A program made the translations under genes and the position numbers. DNA of 47,147 bases from Acidovorax sp. (GTDB lineage Bacteria > Pseudomonadota > Gammaproteobacteria > Burkholderiales > Burkholderiaceae_C). This document shows positions 24,620 to 33,943 of this stretch, in pieces. The stretch lies in assembly GCA_004210805.1 (NCBI GenBank), contig SDXZ01000014.1:1-47147 (forward strand). The letters run 5' to 3'. Positions within the stretch are counted from its first letter, which is position 1. Each line of letters starts with the position of its first letter. The notes beneath the pieces were generated by a model. That model was not told the DNA's origin. It made no database searches and saw only the letters and a program-made list of their open reading frames with translations.

Positions 24620-27600
24620 ATGATCAGCGACAACAACGACGACACCGAACCCACCCCCCCCTGGCTTGCCAGCATTCCGCTGGAGCCCAGCCACCAGACG
24701 CTGGCGCTGCTCATCGTCCACCCCGGCCGGGCCGTGGCCCCGCCGGAGGGCCTGGTGGAGGTGCTGCGCTTCTGGGCCGATGGGCGTGGGGGCTGGCTGG
24801 GGGCGGCCCGGGCCGCCAATGGCTTGTGGGGCTACATCGACGGCGAAGGCCAGTGGCGCGTGCCACCCACGCTGCAGAACGCCCGCAGCTTTACCGAAGA
24901 TGGCGTGGCCCGCTTTTGCGACGGTGGGCGCTGGGGGTTCCTGGACCTCGCGGGGGTGGTGGTCATCCCGCCCGCGTTCGACAACGCCCACCCGTTTCGC
25001 AACGGTTTGTGCGGCGTGCAGGTGGGCAAGGACGCTTGGCGCATCATCGACCGCACGGGCCGCACCACGTGCGACGAGGTCTTTCATGAGCTGAGCCCGT
25101 TTGGCGGCAACGGCCTCGCGCGTGCCACGCTGTGGAAGAAATCCGGCAACCAGCGCACCCACGGTTTTGTGGACCGCACGGGCCGCTGGGTGATCGAGCC
25201 GCGTTTTTGCGACGCGCGGCCCTTTGGCGAATCCAGCGCCACGGCCGCCTCGCTGGACGGCGAGCTTTATGGCCTTATCGACGCCAAGGGCCATTGGGTG
25301 CTCGAGCCCCGCTACCCCCGCATCGATGCCTTCAACGCCGAGGGCCTGGCTTTTTTTGACGAACCCAACGCCTGGGACAACGGCCACGGCTACCTCAACA
25401 CGCGTGGCAAGGTGGTGGTGAAGGGCGGGCGCCACCTGTCGCGGCGCATGGCCTGCGGCGCCGCCGCCAACAGCTACGACGGCACGAGCTTCCTGACGGC
25501 CGACGGCACGCCACTGCCCACGCCAGCCCTGAGCTACGGCACCGATTTCTCGACCGAGAGCTGTTACGCCGTGGTGCGCACCGCCGCCACCCAGAGCGGC
25601 GCGGTCGCCCCGGCCCAGTGGGGCATGCTGCACCCCGACGGCCGCTTTGTGCCCGCCCCTGAAAACCTGCTGGAGCCCCTGACGGGCGGCGACGGCTGGC
25701 TGGTGGCGCACCCACCCGACACGCCGCTGGTGCCGTTTCTCACACGCGACGGGCAGCTGGCTTTCATCGACGGCGAAGGGGCCATCACCTGGCGCGCGCA
25801 CTACGACGGGCAACAGGTGGCCCTGCTCGACGCCGCCGGCACACCGCTGTGGCGCAGTGGCGTGCGCGAGAACTGCTGGCCCCCGGGCCCGTTCTTCAAC
25901 ACACCGCCCACCGACCACCTGGAAAACCTGGAGACCCTCGACGGCATCGTGCCGCTGGCCCTCAACCTGCTGGCCGATGCCGAGGCCCGGCTGCACCGTC
26001 TGGCGGCGGGCGACGACCTGGCACCCGACGCGCCCGTGGACGGCGAGGACGAAGAAGACGAGGAGCAGGAGCCCGACCAGATACAGGCCGCCCGCACGGT
26101 GGTGGTACGCCGGGTGATGCGCGCCTACCTGAGTGAATCGCACAACGGGCCGTACGAGTTCTTGTGCACCGACCTCAACCGCGCGGTGGACGAAGCCCGT
26201 GTGGCCATGGTGCAGCAGCTGACCACGCGCTTTGGCGCCGCCGACCCCAACCCGGAGCACGCCGCGCCATGGAGCTGCCAGGGCGAGTACACCCAGGCCT
26301 GGCCTGTGGCTCTGGCCAAGCCCCTGCCGGGCGACAGCGGCACCTTGCACGAGGCGCGCGAGCAGTGGCTCACGCTGTACAAGCATTCGGATTCTGGCGA
26401 TGGCGACGTGTGGTGGGAGCTGTGGCTCATGGCCGCGCCCAGCATCGACGCGCTGCAACTGGCGCAGCGCACCCGCACCGCGGCCCCCGCATCGCCGCCC
26501 AGCGATGATGACGACGGGCCCGAAGGCCCCGACAGCGACGGCCCGGCACTGCACACAGAGCCGCCCGATGACGCGGCAGCGTCCACGCAGCTGCCGCAGA
26601 GCCGCGGCGAATGGCTGGATGCCGTGCAGAGCGACCGCTACGCCATCGCCCACGTGCCCGCAGCGTGGCTGGACGACGCCATGGTGGACGCCGCGTTGGC
26701 CGCCCATGTGGCCGCCTTGGAGCACGTGCCCCCCGCCTGGCAAACGCCCCAACGGCTTGCGTCGCTGGTGCGCCGGGGCCTGCGCGAAGCAGCCGACATC
26801 CCGCCCGCCTGCATGACCGCCGAGGCCCTGGCCCTGGCGCGCAGCCTGTACGCAGGCCAGTCCGAATGGGACTGGCGCGACGAGCGCAACAGCCGCATCC
26901 CAGCCACCTGGGACCACAACAGCCTGTGCGACATCTGGGGTTGCCTGCTCACACCCGAGCTCGCACTGAAGGCCGTGCGCGCCGAGGCCCCGCTCAGGGA
27001 CCTGGCCTACTGGCTGCGCACCGATGCGCTGGAGCAGGCGGCATTGCAAGCCGACATCTACAACATCAGCTACATCGACCCGCGCAAGATCACGCCTGCC
27101 CTGGCCGAGCGCGCAGTGCGGCACGACTACGGCTGCCTGATCGAACACATCCCGGCCGAGATGCTGAACCCCGCGCTCTGCCTGGCCTCGGCACGCGCCA
27201 ACGGGCTCTCGCTGGACAAGATCCCCGAGGCGCTGCGCAGCGCCGATGTGTGCGTGGCCGCGCTGAAAGACCGCTGGGAGATGTTCCCCTCTGTGCCCGC
27301 TGCGCTGCGTGAGGAGGTGACCACACGGCTCATCGAGGACGACCTGGCCCACGCACGGACGGAAGGTGAACGCCGCGCGGGCAGCCACTGGCATGTGCAG
27401 CGCGCCTGGGCAAGGCTGTGGGCGGGCGACCACGAAGGTGCCATCACCGACGCCCGCCTCAGCCTGGGCCATGTGCGCCACGAGGCACATCCGCACTACA
27501 TCCTGGCCAGCGCCTGCCGCGCGCTCGGCCGCACCGGCGAGGCCGCACTCGAAGCGTCCACGGTGCTGTCGCTGCACGCGCCGTACACCGCGCAATGGGA

Positions 27601-28579
27601 TGCTGCCGAGGACACGCGCTGGTTGCAGGCCCTCGCGCAGTCCCAGGCGGACGCCGCCGATGACGACACCTTGATCGCCCAGCTGCAGTCGCACCCGCGC
27701 ACGCTGGCGGACGTGCCGCGCGCGCGCATCACCCACGCCATGGTGGATGCGGCCCTGGCAGCCGATGAAGACACGGTGCGTTTTGTGCCCAAGCGGCTGA
27801 TGACACCAGCGCGCTACGCTGCCGCGCTGCGCCAGGGCGTGAAGGGGTTCGACCAGATTCCTGCCGGCATGCTCAGCGAGGAAGCCTGCATTGCGCATGT
27901 GCAGGGCAGCGGCTGGCGCCTGGCGCAGGTGCCGCCCGCACTGCGCACCGTCGACGTCTGCGCCCACGCGGTGCGCGACAGCGCGGGGGCGCTGGAGCAA
28001 GTGCCCGAGCCGCTGCGCGATGCGGTCCAGGACGCCGCTGAGCAACTGCGCCGCACGGACGGGGACGAGGGGGATGGCGGCGGCGCAACGTCCCGCTCGG
28101 CGGGTGTGGGCCACTGGCTGACCCGGCGCGTGGTCGAATCCGCGCTCCAGGGGCAGGACACCGCCGCCCGCCGCCTGCAGCACAAGGGCGTGGTGGCGGC
28201 GTTCATGGTGCAGGCGGCGATGACCGCCCGGTCCAGCACTCCGCCCACGTTGAAGGGCCTGGCGGGTTGGTTCGAGCAGCGGCCCGTGCTGGCCTTGGTC
28301 GCCAACCTGCTGCTGGGCCTGGCCGCACTGGTGGGGCATGCGTTCGTGTCCGTGGCCGCCTGGCGTGCCGAGGGGCCGTGGATCGGGCTGCTCAGCTTTG
28401 CGCTGATGGGTTTTTCCGATGTCTACTGGGCCTGGCGCTTCGCGTTTGCCGCCCCTGTCCACTTCGGGCTGGCATTGACTGCGGCGGTGGTGGTGCTGTA
28501 CGTGTTTGCCTGGCGGCGCCTGTACCGGCGCCTGGGGCTGGCCTTCGCCGCACGCGAGGCCGAGGCTCTCCCGGACTAG
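24620..28579 (+). CDS. giant WG-repeat protein with C-terminal membrane segments
   Basis: A 1319-residue protein. Residues about 65-350 hold about seven WG-type beta repeats (GLWGYIDGEGQWRVPP, GRWGFLDLAGVVVIPP, LYGLIDAKGHWVLEPRY). An acidic linker (GEDEEDEEQEPDQ) and a domain of unknown type follow. Residues about 650-730, 900-930 and 1030-1140 show short helical repeats with recurring h-P-A units (AHVPAAWLDDAMVDAALAA, DVPRARITHAMVDAALAAD), like DUF4116 repeats. A TPR-like stretch (HYILASACRALGRTGEAALE) lies between. Three hydrophobic helices end the protein (PVLALVANLLLGLAALVG, IGLLSFALMGFSDVYWAW, LALTAAVVVLYVFAW). There is no signal peptide, so the repeats are probably cytoplasmic. Function unknown; a scaffold at the membrane is a guess. 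Confidence 0.8.
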   Translation: MISDNNDDTEPTPPWLASIPLEPSHQTLALLIVHPGRAVAPPEGLVEVLRFWADGRGGWLGAARAANGLWGYIDGEGQWRVPPTLQNARSFTEDGVARFCDGGRWGFLDLAGVVVIPPAFDNAHPFRNGLCGVQVGKDAWRIIDRTGRTTCDEVFHELSPFGGNGLARATLWKKSGNQRTHGFVDRTGRWVIEPRFCDARPFGESSATAASLDGELYGLIDAKGHWVLEPRYPRIDAFNAEGLAFFDEPNAWDNGHGYLNTRGKVVVKGGRHLSRRMACGAAANSYDGTSFLTADGTPLPTPALSYGTDFSTESCYAVVRTAATQSGAVAPAQWGMLHPDGRFVPAPENLLEPLTGGDGWLVAHPPDTPLVPFLTRDGQLAFIDGEGAITWRAHYDGQQVALLDAAGTPLWRSGVRENCWPPGPFFNTPPTDHLENLETLDGIVPLALNLLADAEARLHRLAAGDDLAPDAPVDGEDEEDEEQEPDQIQAARTVVVRRVMRAYLSESHNGPYEFLCTDLNRAVDEARVAMVQQLTTRFGAADPNPEHAAPWSCQGEYTQAWPVALAKPLPGDSGTLHEAREQWLTLYKHSDSGDGDVWWELWLMAAPSIDALQLAQRTRTAAPASPPSDDDDGPEGPDSDGPALHTEPPDDAAASTQLPQSRGEWLDAVQSDRYAIAHVPAAWLDDAMVDAALAAHVAALEHVPPAWQTPQRLASLVRRGLREAADIPPACMTAEALALARSLYAGQSEWDWRDERNSRIPATWDHNSLCDIWGCLLTPELALKAVRAEAPLRDLAYWLRTDALEQAALQADIYNISYIDPRKITPALAERAVRHDYGCLIEHIPAEMLNPALCLASARANGLSLDKIPEALRSADVCVAALKDRWEMFPSVPAALREEVTTRLIEDDLAHARTEGERRAGSHWHVQRAWARLWAGDHEGAITDARLSLGHVRHEAHPHYILASACRALGRTGEAALEASTVLSLHAPYTAQWDAAEDTRWLQALAQSQADAADDDTLIAQLQSHPRTLADVPRARITHAMVDAALAADEDTVRFVPKRLMTPARYAAALRQGVKGFDQIPAGMLSEEACIAHVQGSGWRLAQVPPALRTVDVCAHAVRDSAGALEQVPEPLRDAVQDAAEQLRRTDGDEGDGGGATSRSAGVGHWLTRRVVESALQGQDTAARRLQHKGVVAAFMVQAAMTARSSTPPTLKGLAGWFEQRPVLALVANLLLGLAALVGHAFVSVAAWRAEGPWIGLLSFALMGFSDVYWAWRFAFAAPVHFGLALTAAVVVLYVFAWRRLYRRLGLAFAAREAEALPD

Positions 28580-28758
28580 GGCTGCCGGGGCGCACAGCCC
28601 GCCCATTTATTACATTTCCCTAGGGTCATCACTGATCCCGCGGGCGTCTGCGTACGTCCGCCGGTGGATACACTTTGTAAAGAATTTACCGCTCGAGTAC
28701 GAACCTCCAAAAACTGCTTGGCTCGCCGCGCGAGCCCCACCCAAACCGGTGCAAAGCC

Positions 28759-30771
28759 ATGAAAAGAGGATCGGACCCTTCCCCACGGTGGCCCCGGCAC
28801 GCGGGCCTGGCCCTGCTGTGCGCCTGGGCCCACCACGCCAGCGCCCAGACCGACATCGCCCAGCTGCCGCTGGAGCAGCTCATGCAGATGGAGGTGACGA
28901 CCGCCAGCCGCTACGCGCAGACCGCCCTGGAAGCGCCCGCCGTCGTGAGCGTGGTGACTGCCGAAGACATCCGGCTTTTTGGCTACCGCACGCTCGGCGA
29001 GGTGCTCTCGAGCATGCGGGGGCTGTACGTGTCGTACGACCGCTCCTACCACTACCTGGGCACCGGCGGCTTTGCCACGCCGGGCGACTACAACACCCGG
29101 GTGCTCCTGCTGGTCAACGGCGTGCGCTTCAACGACAACGTGTACGACCAGGCCACGATCGGCACGGACTTCCCGCTGGACCTGGACTTGGTGGACCGCG
29201 TGGAATTTGTGCCCGGCCCGGGCTCGGCGGTCTACGGGGCGAATGCATTTTTTGGCGTGGTGAACGTCATCACGCGCAATGGTCGCCAGCTGGCGGGGCC
29301 GCAGGTCAGCGTGGAGGCGGGCAGCCACGGCAGCGCAAAGGGCCGTTTCTCGGTGGGCACGGTGGACACGCACGGCGGTGACTGGCTGGTGGCGGTGTCG
29401 CGCGCCACCAGCCGGGGCGCGGACCAGTACTTTTCGGCGTTCGATGCGCCCGCCACGAACCACGGCGTGGCCCAGCGCCTGGACTTTGACCGCAATACCC
29501 AGCTGTTCGCCCGAATGCAGCACGAGGGCCTGGCGCTCACGCTTGCGCACGGCGAGCGCACCAAGGGAACGCCCACCGCAGCGTTTTCGCAGGCTTTCAA
29601 TGATCCGCGCTCGCGCTTCATCGACACCAACACGCGCGTGGCGGCCGAGTACACGCGCCAGCTGCAGCCGTCGCTGGCGTTTACCGGCCGCCTGCATGCG
29701 GGGCACTACCGCTTCGTGGGCGACTACGTGTACGACTACCCGCCGATCACCCTGAACCGCGATGTGGGCACGGGCCAGTGGTGGGGCAGCGACTTTCAAT
29801 GGGTGAGCACGGCCTTTGCCCGCCACAAGCTCGCCTGGGGCTTGGACTACCGGCGCGATGCGCGCATCAAGCAGGTGAATGTCGATATCGACCCACCGGC
29901 CAGCTACCTCGACACCCGCCGCACCGGGCATGCCGTTGGCGTCTACCTGCAGGACGAATTTGCGCTGGCGCCCACGCTCACCCTGCACACGGGCCTGCGC
30001 TGGGGCAAACAATCCGGCAGCGCGGGCGGTCTGCACCCGCGCCTGGGCCTGGTGTATTGGTGGAGCCCCGTGACCGCCGTCAAGCTACTGCACGGCACGG
30101 CCTACCGGCCACCCAACGCGTACGAGCGCGACTATGCGGTCGACATGGCGGGCGGCATGGTGCTTACCCACGGCCTGCGGTCAGAAAAGGTGCGCACCAC
30201 AGAGCTTGCGCTGGAGCACGCGCCCACGGGCGCGACGCGCATGCTGCTGACCGCGTTCCGCTCGCAAGTGAGCAACCTGGTCTCGCTGGGCGACGCTGCG
30301 GTGGCGGACCGGCTGGCCTTCAGCAACGCGCGCAATGTGCACGTGGATGGCATCGAGGCCGAGGTGGAGCAGCGCTGGCAGCGCGGTTCACGCCTGCGCG
30401 TGGCCTATGGCTGGCAAAAGGCGCGCGATACCAGCACTCCCGAGCCGCTGACAAACTCGCCCCGCCACCTGCTCAAGGTGCAGTGGTCGGACACGCTGGA
30501 GTTGCCGGGCCTGGGCCAGGGCAAGCCCGGCCAGTACGCGGTGGAAGCCATCGGCATCGGCCCGCGCCGGACCCTCAAAAATGCGCGACTGCCGGGGCAT
30601 ATTCTGGCCAACGTGGTCTACACCAAGCGCATGGGCGATGTGGATGTGTCGGTAGGGGTCTACAACCTGTTCAATCGGCGCCATGCCGACCCCGCCTCGT
30701 ATGAAATCCGTGAAGACGCGATCCGTCAGGATGGACGAACCTACCGCGTGAAGCTCACCTACGGTTTCTGA
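28759..30771 (+). CDS. TonB-dependent outer-membrane receptor
   Basis: A 670-residue receptor. A signal peptide ends near HHASAQ, followed by a short TonB-contacting stretch. The plug domain runs from APAVVSVVTAEDIRLFGYRT to YGANAFFGVVNVITRNG (residues about 55-175), and the rest is a 22-strand barrel ending with the outer-membrane signature YRVKLTYGF (terminal Phe). The ligand cannot be told; the plug resembles vitamin B12/colicin receptor-type proteins. It is the first gene of an operon, three bases before a YfiR gene and a GGDEF-EAL gene. Here it may occupy the place of YfiB as the outer-membrane input to cyclic di-GMP signalling. A CCCTAGGG palindrome lies at 28618-28625 in the upstream region. 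Confidence 0.9.
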   Translation: MKRGSDPSPRWPRHAGLALLCAWAHHASAQTDIAQLPLEQLMQMEVTTASRYAQTALEAPAVVSVVTAEDIRLFGYRTLGEVLSSMRGLYVSYDRSYHYLGTGGFATPGDYNTRVLLLVNGVRFNDNVYDQATIGTDFPLDLDLVDRVEFVPGPGSAVYGANAFFGVVNVITRNGRQLAGPQVSVEAGSHGSAKGRFSVGTVDTHGGDWLVAVSRATSRGADQYFSAFDAPATNHGVAQRLDFDRNTQLFARMQHEGLALTLAHGERTKGTPTAAFSQAFNDPRSRFIDTNTRVAAEYTRQLQPSLAFTGRLHAGHYRFVGDYVYDYPPITLNRDVGTGQWWGSDFQWVSTAFARHKLAWGLDYRRDARIKQVNVDIDPPASYLDTRRTGHAVGVYLQDEFALAPTLTLHTGLRWGKQSGSAGGLHPRLGLVYWWSPVTAVKLLHGTAYRPPNAYERDYAVDMAGGMVLTHGLRSEKVRTTELALEHAPTGATRMLLTAFRSQVSNLVSLGDAAVADRLAFSNARNVHVDGIEAEVEQRWQRGSRLRVAYGWQKARDTSTPEPLTNSPRHLLKVQWSDTLELPGLGQGKPGQYAVEAIGIGPRRTLKNARLPGHILANVVYTKRMGDVDVSVGVYNLFNRRHADPASYEIREDAIRQDGRTYRVKLTYGF

Positions 30772-30774
30772 GCC

Positions 30775-31320
30775 ATGTCTCACTTCATCCGCTTGCGTCA
30801 CCTGCTGTGGACCGGGCTGTGCATGCTGGGTTGCGCAGCGGGGCTTGCGCAGGCTGCCGACCCGGTGGAAGAACTCGACCTCAAGGCGGCCTACATCTTC
30901 AACTTCATCCAGTTCATCGAGTGGCAGGACGGCGACCAGGCGATCGATGGCGAGTGGTCGCTGTGCGTCTCGCCGTTCAGTCCACTCAAGCGGCACCTGA
31001 CAGCGCTGGAGGGCAAACCTGCCCGCAAGGGACAGCCCATCCGCGTGCGGTTGCTGGAGCCCGGCATGCTGCGGCAGTGCCGCGTGCTCATCCTGCACAG
31101 TTCCGACATCGAGCCCGTGTTGCGCGCACTGCGCGCGCTGCCCTCGGCGCACGGCATCCTCACGGTGGCCGATGAAGTGGCAAACAACAGCCCCGAGATC
31201 ATGATCACGCTCAGCCAGCAACAGAGCCGGATCGTGTTTGGCGTCAACACCGAGGCGGCTGCGCGCGCAGGCTTGTCGGTCAGTTCGCGCCTGCTGCGGC
31301 TGGCCAAGGCGGCCAAATGA
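30775..31320 (+). CDS. YfiR family periplasmic protein
   Basis: A 181-residue exported protein (signal peptide ending near GLAQA). Family marks are LDLKAAYIFNFIQFIEWQ near residue 38, then CVSPFSPLKRHL, CRVLILHSSD and GILTVADE. In Pseudomonas YfiR represses the membrane diguanylate cyclase YfiN from the periplasm and is titrated by YfiB. Here it lies three bases after the TonB-dependent receptor gene and overlaps the GGDEF-EAL gene as ATGA, so the three are translated as one unit. Confidence 0.9.
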   Translation: MSHFIRLRHLLWTGLCMLGCAAGLAQAADPVEELDLKAAYIFNFIQFIEWQDGDQAIDGEWSLCVSPFSPLKRHLTALEGKPARKGQPIRVRLLEPGMLRQCRVLILHSSDIEPVLRALRALPSAHGILTVADEVANNSPEIMITLSQQQSRIVFGVNTEAAARAGLSVSSRLLRLAKAAK

Positions 31321-33248
31321 CGAAAAAAGTGCCCTCGCACGAGCCCGCGCCGTCAACGGCCCAGGGCCCAGACGCCGAGCAACCCCGGCTGTCTTCGCGG
31401 CTGGTGGCCACCGGCATCCTGGCCGCGGGGCTCGCGCTGCTCACGGTGGTGCTGGCGCTCACCGGGCTCGACTACTGGAGCACGCGCCAGTCGATGCTGC
31501 AGGACAGCCGGGTGGAGGCGGCCATCGTGGCCGACAACATCTCGGCCGCCGTCATGTTCCGCGATGCCAACACCGTCAGCGAAATGCTGGCCGCGCTGAA
31601 ATCGTCGCCCATGGTGCTGGCCGCGGACGTCTACGACCGGCAGGGCCTGCGGCTGGCCGACTACGCACGCGACCCCGAGGCACAGCACCCCGACACGCTG
31701 TCTGCCGCCGGCATGGAGGGCGTGGCAGAGCGCGCGGGGCTGCGCGTGCTGGAGATCGCCCGGCCGGTGGAGGTGGGCGGCACGGCGTGGGGCACGCTGT
31801 ACTTTCGCAAGTCGATGAGCGCGGTGTACACCCGCCTGGCCATCCGCTTCATCAGCGCCTTGCTGATTGCGCTGTGTGTGATGGCGCTGGCGGCGGCCAT
31901 GGTGCTGCGCAGCCAGGCGGCCGTGCGCAACGCCGAGAACCGCCTGCATGCGCTGGCCCATACCGACGCGGTCACCGGCACCGGCAACCGCCACGCCTTC
32001 AACGAGCGCCTGGCCGCCGAGATCGAGCGCGCGCGCGGCCTGGGCAGCCGGGTGGCGCTGGTCTACATCGACCTCGACAACTTCAAGACCCTGAACGACA
32101 CCTTCGGCCATGCGGCCGGCGACGGCCTGTTGCGCCAGGTGGCGCGGCGACTGCAGTCGGTGGTGCGCGGCACCGATACGATCTCGCGCCTGGGGGGCGA
32201 CGAGTTCGCCCTCATCCTGCGGCTCGACATGGATGACACGGCGCTCAACAGCTACGGCCAGCGCATCGTGGGCGTGTTCCGCCCCACGTTCACCGAGGTC
32301 GGCCAGCAGGTCACCGTGACCTGCAGCGCAGGCATCGCGACCTTTCCGGACGACGCGGCCGACATGGACAGCCTGGTCAGCAACGCAGACACGGCCATGT
32401 ACCGCGCCAAGGACATGGGCAAGAACCGCTGCGTGCGGTTTGACGCATCGATGAACCAGGCCGTGGTCCGGCGCCAGGCCATCGAGCATGCGCTGCGCGC
32501 GGCGCTGCAAACCAGCGAGGGCCTGGCGCTGCATTACCAGCCGCTGTATGCCGCCACCGACAAGGCGGTGGTGGGTGCCGAGGCGCTGCTGCGCTGGACG
32601 CATGCGGAGCTGGGCAATGTGCCCCCGCTCGAGGCCGTGATGGTGGCCGAGGACTGCGGCCTCATCGTGCCGCTGGGCTACTGGGTGATGCGCACGGCCT
32701 GCCGCGATGCTGCGCGCTGGCAGGCCGGCGGGCCGCTGCGGGTGTCGGTCAACATCTCGGCGCGGCAGCTGGGGGACCCGCAGTTTCTGGAGCGCGTGAT
32801 GGACATCCTGCGCGAAGAGGGCCTGCCCGCGCACCTGCTGGAGATCGAGCTCACCGAGACCGTGCTCATGGACAACATGGAGGCCGGCGCGCACACCTTG
32901 CACCGCCTGAGCCAGCTGGGCATCCACCTGGCGATCGACGACTTCGGCACCGGCTACTCGTCACTGGCCTACCTGCGGCAGCTGCCGATGCGCCGCCTCA
33001 AGATCGACCGCAGCTTCGTCAAGGATCTGCCGGGCCACGAGCACAGCCGCACCATCGTCAACGCTATCGTGGCCCTGGCGCATGGCCTGGGGCTGCACAT
33101 CACGGCCGAGGGGGTGGAGACGCCGGAACAGGCCGACTATCTGGTGCGGCAAGGATGCGACGTGCTGCAGGGCTACCTGTTTGCCAAGCCGATGCCGGGG
33201 CAGCAATTTCAGGCGCTGCTGGCCGATGCGCCGCGGCGCGCGGCGTAG
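31317..33248 (+). CDS. YfiN-like membrane GGDEF-EAL cyclic di-GMP enzyme
   Basis: A 643-residue inner-membrane protein. A first membrane helix (about 32-50) and a second (LLIALCVMALAAAMVL, about 182-198) enclose a CHASE8-like periplasmic domain (QSMLQDSRVEAAIVADNISA, AALKSSPMVLAADVYD). The GGDEF motif is at 293-297 with the RxxD site (RGTD) before it, so cyclase activity is likely. The EAL motif at 422-424 (GAEALLRW), with the later DDFGTGYSS and AEGVETPEQ, suggests phosphodiesterase activity too. The net direction cannot be told from sequence. Control by the upstream YfiR, and through it by the TonB-dependent receptor, is inferred from gene order. Confidence 0.92.
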   Translation: MTKKVPSHEPAPSTAQGPDAEQPRLSSRLVATGILAAGLALLTVVLALTGLDYWSTRQSMLQDSRVEAAIVADNISAAVMFRDANTVSEMLAALKSSPMVLAADVYDRQGLRLADYARDPEAQHPDTLSAAGMEGVAERAGLRVLEIARPVEVGGTAWGTLYFRKSMSAVYTRLAIRFISALLIALCVMALAAAMVLRSQAAVRNAENRLHALAHTDAVTGTGNRHAFNERLAAEIERARGLGSRVALVYIDLDNFKTLNDTFGHAAGDGLLRQVARRLQSVVRGTDTISRLGGDEFALILRLDMDDTALNSYGQRIVGVFRPTFTEVGQQVTVTCSAGIATFPDDAADMDSLVSNADTAMYRAKDMGKNRCVRFDASMNQAVVRRQAIEHALRAALQTSEGLALHYQPLYAATDKAVVGAEALLRWTHAELGNVPPLEAVMVAEDCGLIVPLGYWVMRTACRDAARWQAGGPLRVSVNISARQLGDPQFLERVMDILREEGLPAHLLEIELTETVLMDNMEAGAHTLHRLSQLGIHLAIDDFGTGYSSLAYLRQLPMRRLKIDRSFVKDLPGHEHSRTIVNAIVALAHGLGLHITAEGVETPEQADYLVRQGCDVLQGYLFAKPMPGQQFQALLADAPRRAA

Positions 33249-33270
33249 GCGCCTTCAGGGCGAGGCCACA

Positions 33271-33295
33271 ACGGCCAAAGCCGTCTTTGTTCTTT
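33271..33295 (+). terminator. likely terminator between convergent genes
   Basis: ACGGC (33271-33275), loop CAAA, GCCGT (33280-33284), then CTTTGTTCTTT. A short stem with a T-rich tail just after the GGDEF-EAL gene. Confidence 0.55.
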
Positions 33296-33298
33296 GTG

Positions 33299-33661
33299 TC
33301 AGGACGCCCCGTGGTAGCAGGGCGCGACCTCACGCACTTCGATGGTGGCCCACTCGGCGGCCGGGCATTCGTGGGCGAGAGCCACCGCCTCCTCGCGCGT
33401 GGCGCAGTCGACCAAATAGAAGCCACCCACCATTTCCTTGGTCTCTGAAAAGGGGTCATCCACCAGCCGGGACTGCCCTTCGCGCACCTGCAGCCGCACC
33501 GCTTCGTGGGTGGACGCCAACGACTCGCTGGCGCGCAACAGGCCGCGGGCCTTGAGGCCTTCGCCAAAGCGCAGCATGCGTGCATACGCCTCCTGCCCAC
33601 CCGCCAGCCCCCGCTCGGCCCGCTGGGCAGGGGGTTCCATGATGAGCAGCATGTAGGGCAT
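33299..33661 (-). CDS. YciI/DGPF-like protein, unlinked to a sigma gene
   Basis: A 120-residue YCII-related protein. It starts MPYMLLIMEPP, and the motif region is LVDDPFSETKEMVGGFYLVD, with DDPF in place of DGPF. GGAG upstream supports the start at 33661. The closest sigma factor of the matching group is the broken one at 21580; I find no clear TGTCGA promoter in front of this gene. It converges on the GGDEF-EAL gene. Confidence 0.85.
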   Translation of the reverse strand: MPYMLLIMEPPAQRAERGLAGGQEAYARMLRFGEGLKARGLLRASESLASTHEAVRLQVREGQSRLVDDPFSETKEMVGGFYLVDCATREEAVALAHECPAAEWATIEVREVAPCYHGAS

Positions 33662-33750
33662 GGGATGTCTCCTGCAAAGGCGAAAGGGGGACGGAGGAAG
33701 GAACGAACGGGAGGCCGACGTGGTCCCGGGCGGCCATCGTATCAGCAGCA

Positions 33751-33818
33751 TATGCTATTAATTTAATAGCTATAAGCGCTTGCCAATCAAGCGCTGGAGG
33801 CCATTTTGATTCAAATTC
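33751..33818 (+). repeat. dispersed intergenic repeat, copy 3
   Basis: Contains AATAGCTATA, then AGCGCTTG (33775-33782), CCAAT and CAAGCGCT (33788-33795), and a TTTTGATTCAAATTC tail. Its right end abuts the proposed -35 of the leuA leader promoter. Confidence 0.85.
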
Positions 33819-33848
33819 TTGCGTGCTGCAGCCCGCCTGTGCTATCTT
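33819..33848 (+). promoter_or_regulatory. probable leuA leader promoter
   Basis: TTGCGT (-35, 33819-33824), an 18-base spacer, and TGCTATCTT with an extended -10 (TATCTT at 33843-33848). The expected transcript start is near 33855, just before the leader peptide. Confidence 0.55.
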
Positions 33849-33856
33849 CGACCGCT

Positions 33857-33943
33857 ATGCAACGCAGCATGCCCCTACCCACCCTATCGCTAAGCCTACT
33901 AGTGCTTGGCCGGGGTCTGCCTGCGTTCGCCACCGTTGCCTGA
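33857..33943 (+). CDS. leucine-rich leader peptide of leuA
   Basis: A 28-codon frame with Leu at residues 7, 10, 12, 14, 15, 17 and 21 (PLPTLSLSLLVLG). Five of these are CTA, a very rare codon in a genome that otherwise uses CTG. It lies 105 bases before leuA, behind a plausible promoter. This is the hallmark of transcription attenuation: when charged Leu-tRNA is scarce, the ribosome stalls at the CTA codons and changes the fold of the leader RNA. An ATG at 33869 in the same frame could be the true start and would leave a 24-residue peptide, with a short 5' end either way. Too small for standard gene calling. Confidence 0.78.
   Translation: MQRSMPLPTLSLSLLVLGRGLPAFATVA

Noticed and set aside
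24344-28606. Very long open frame on the strand opposite the WG-repeat gene, and similar ones opposite 6826-9636 and 40311-44480
   Set aside because: They mirror the codon structure of the plus-strand genes in GC-rich DNA, have His/Arg/Gly-rich compositions without any domain, and lack ribosome sites. The plus-strand frames carry clear family motifs.
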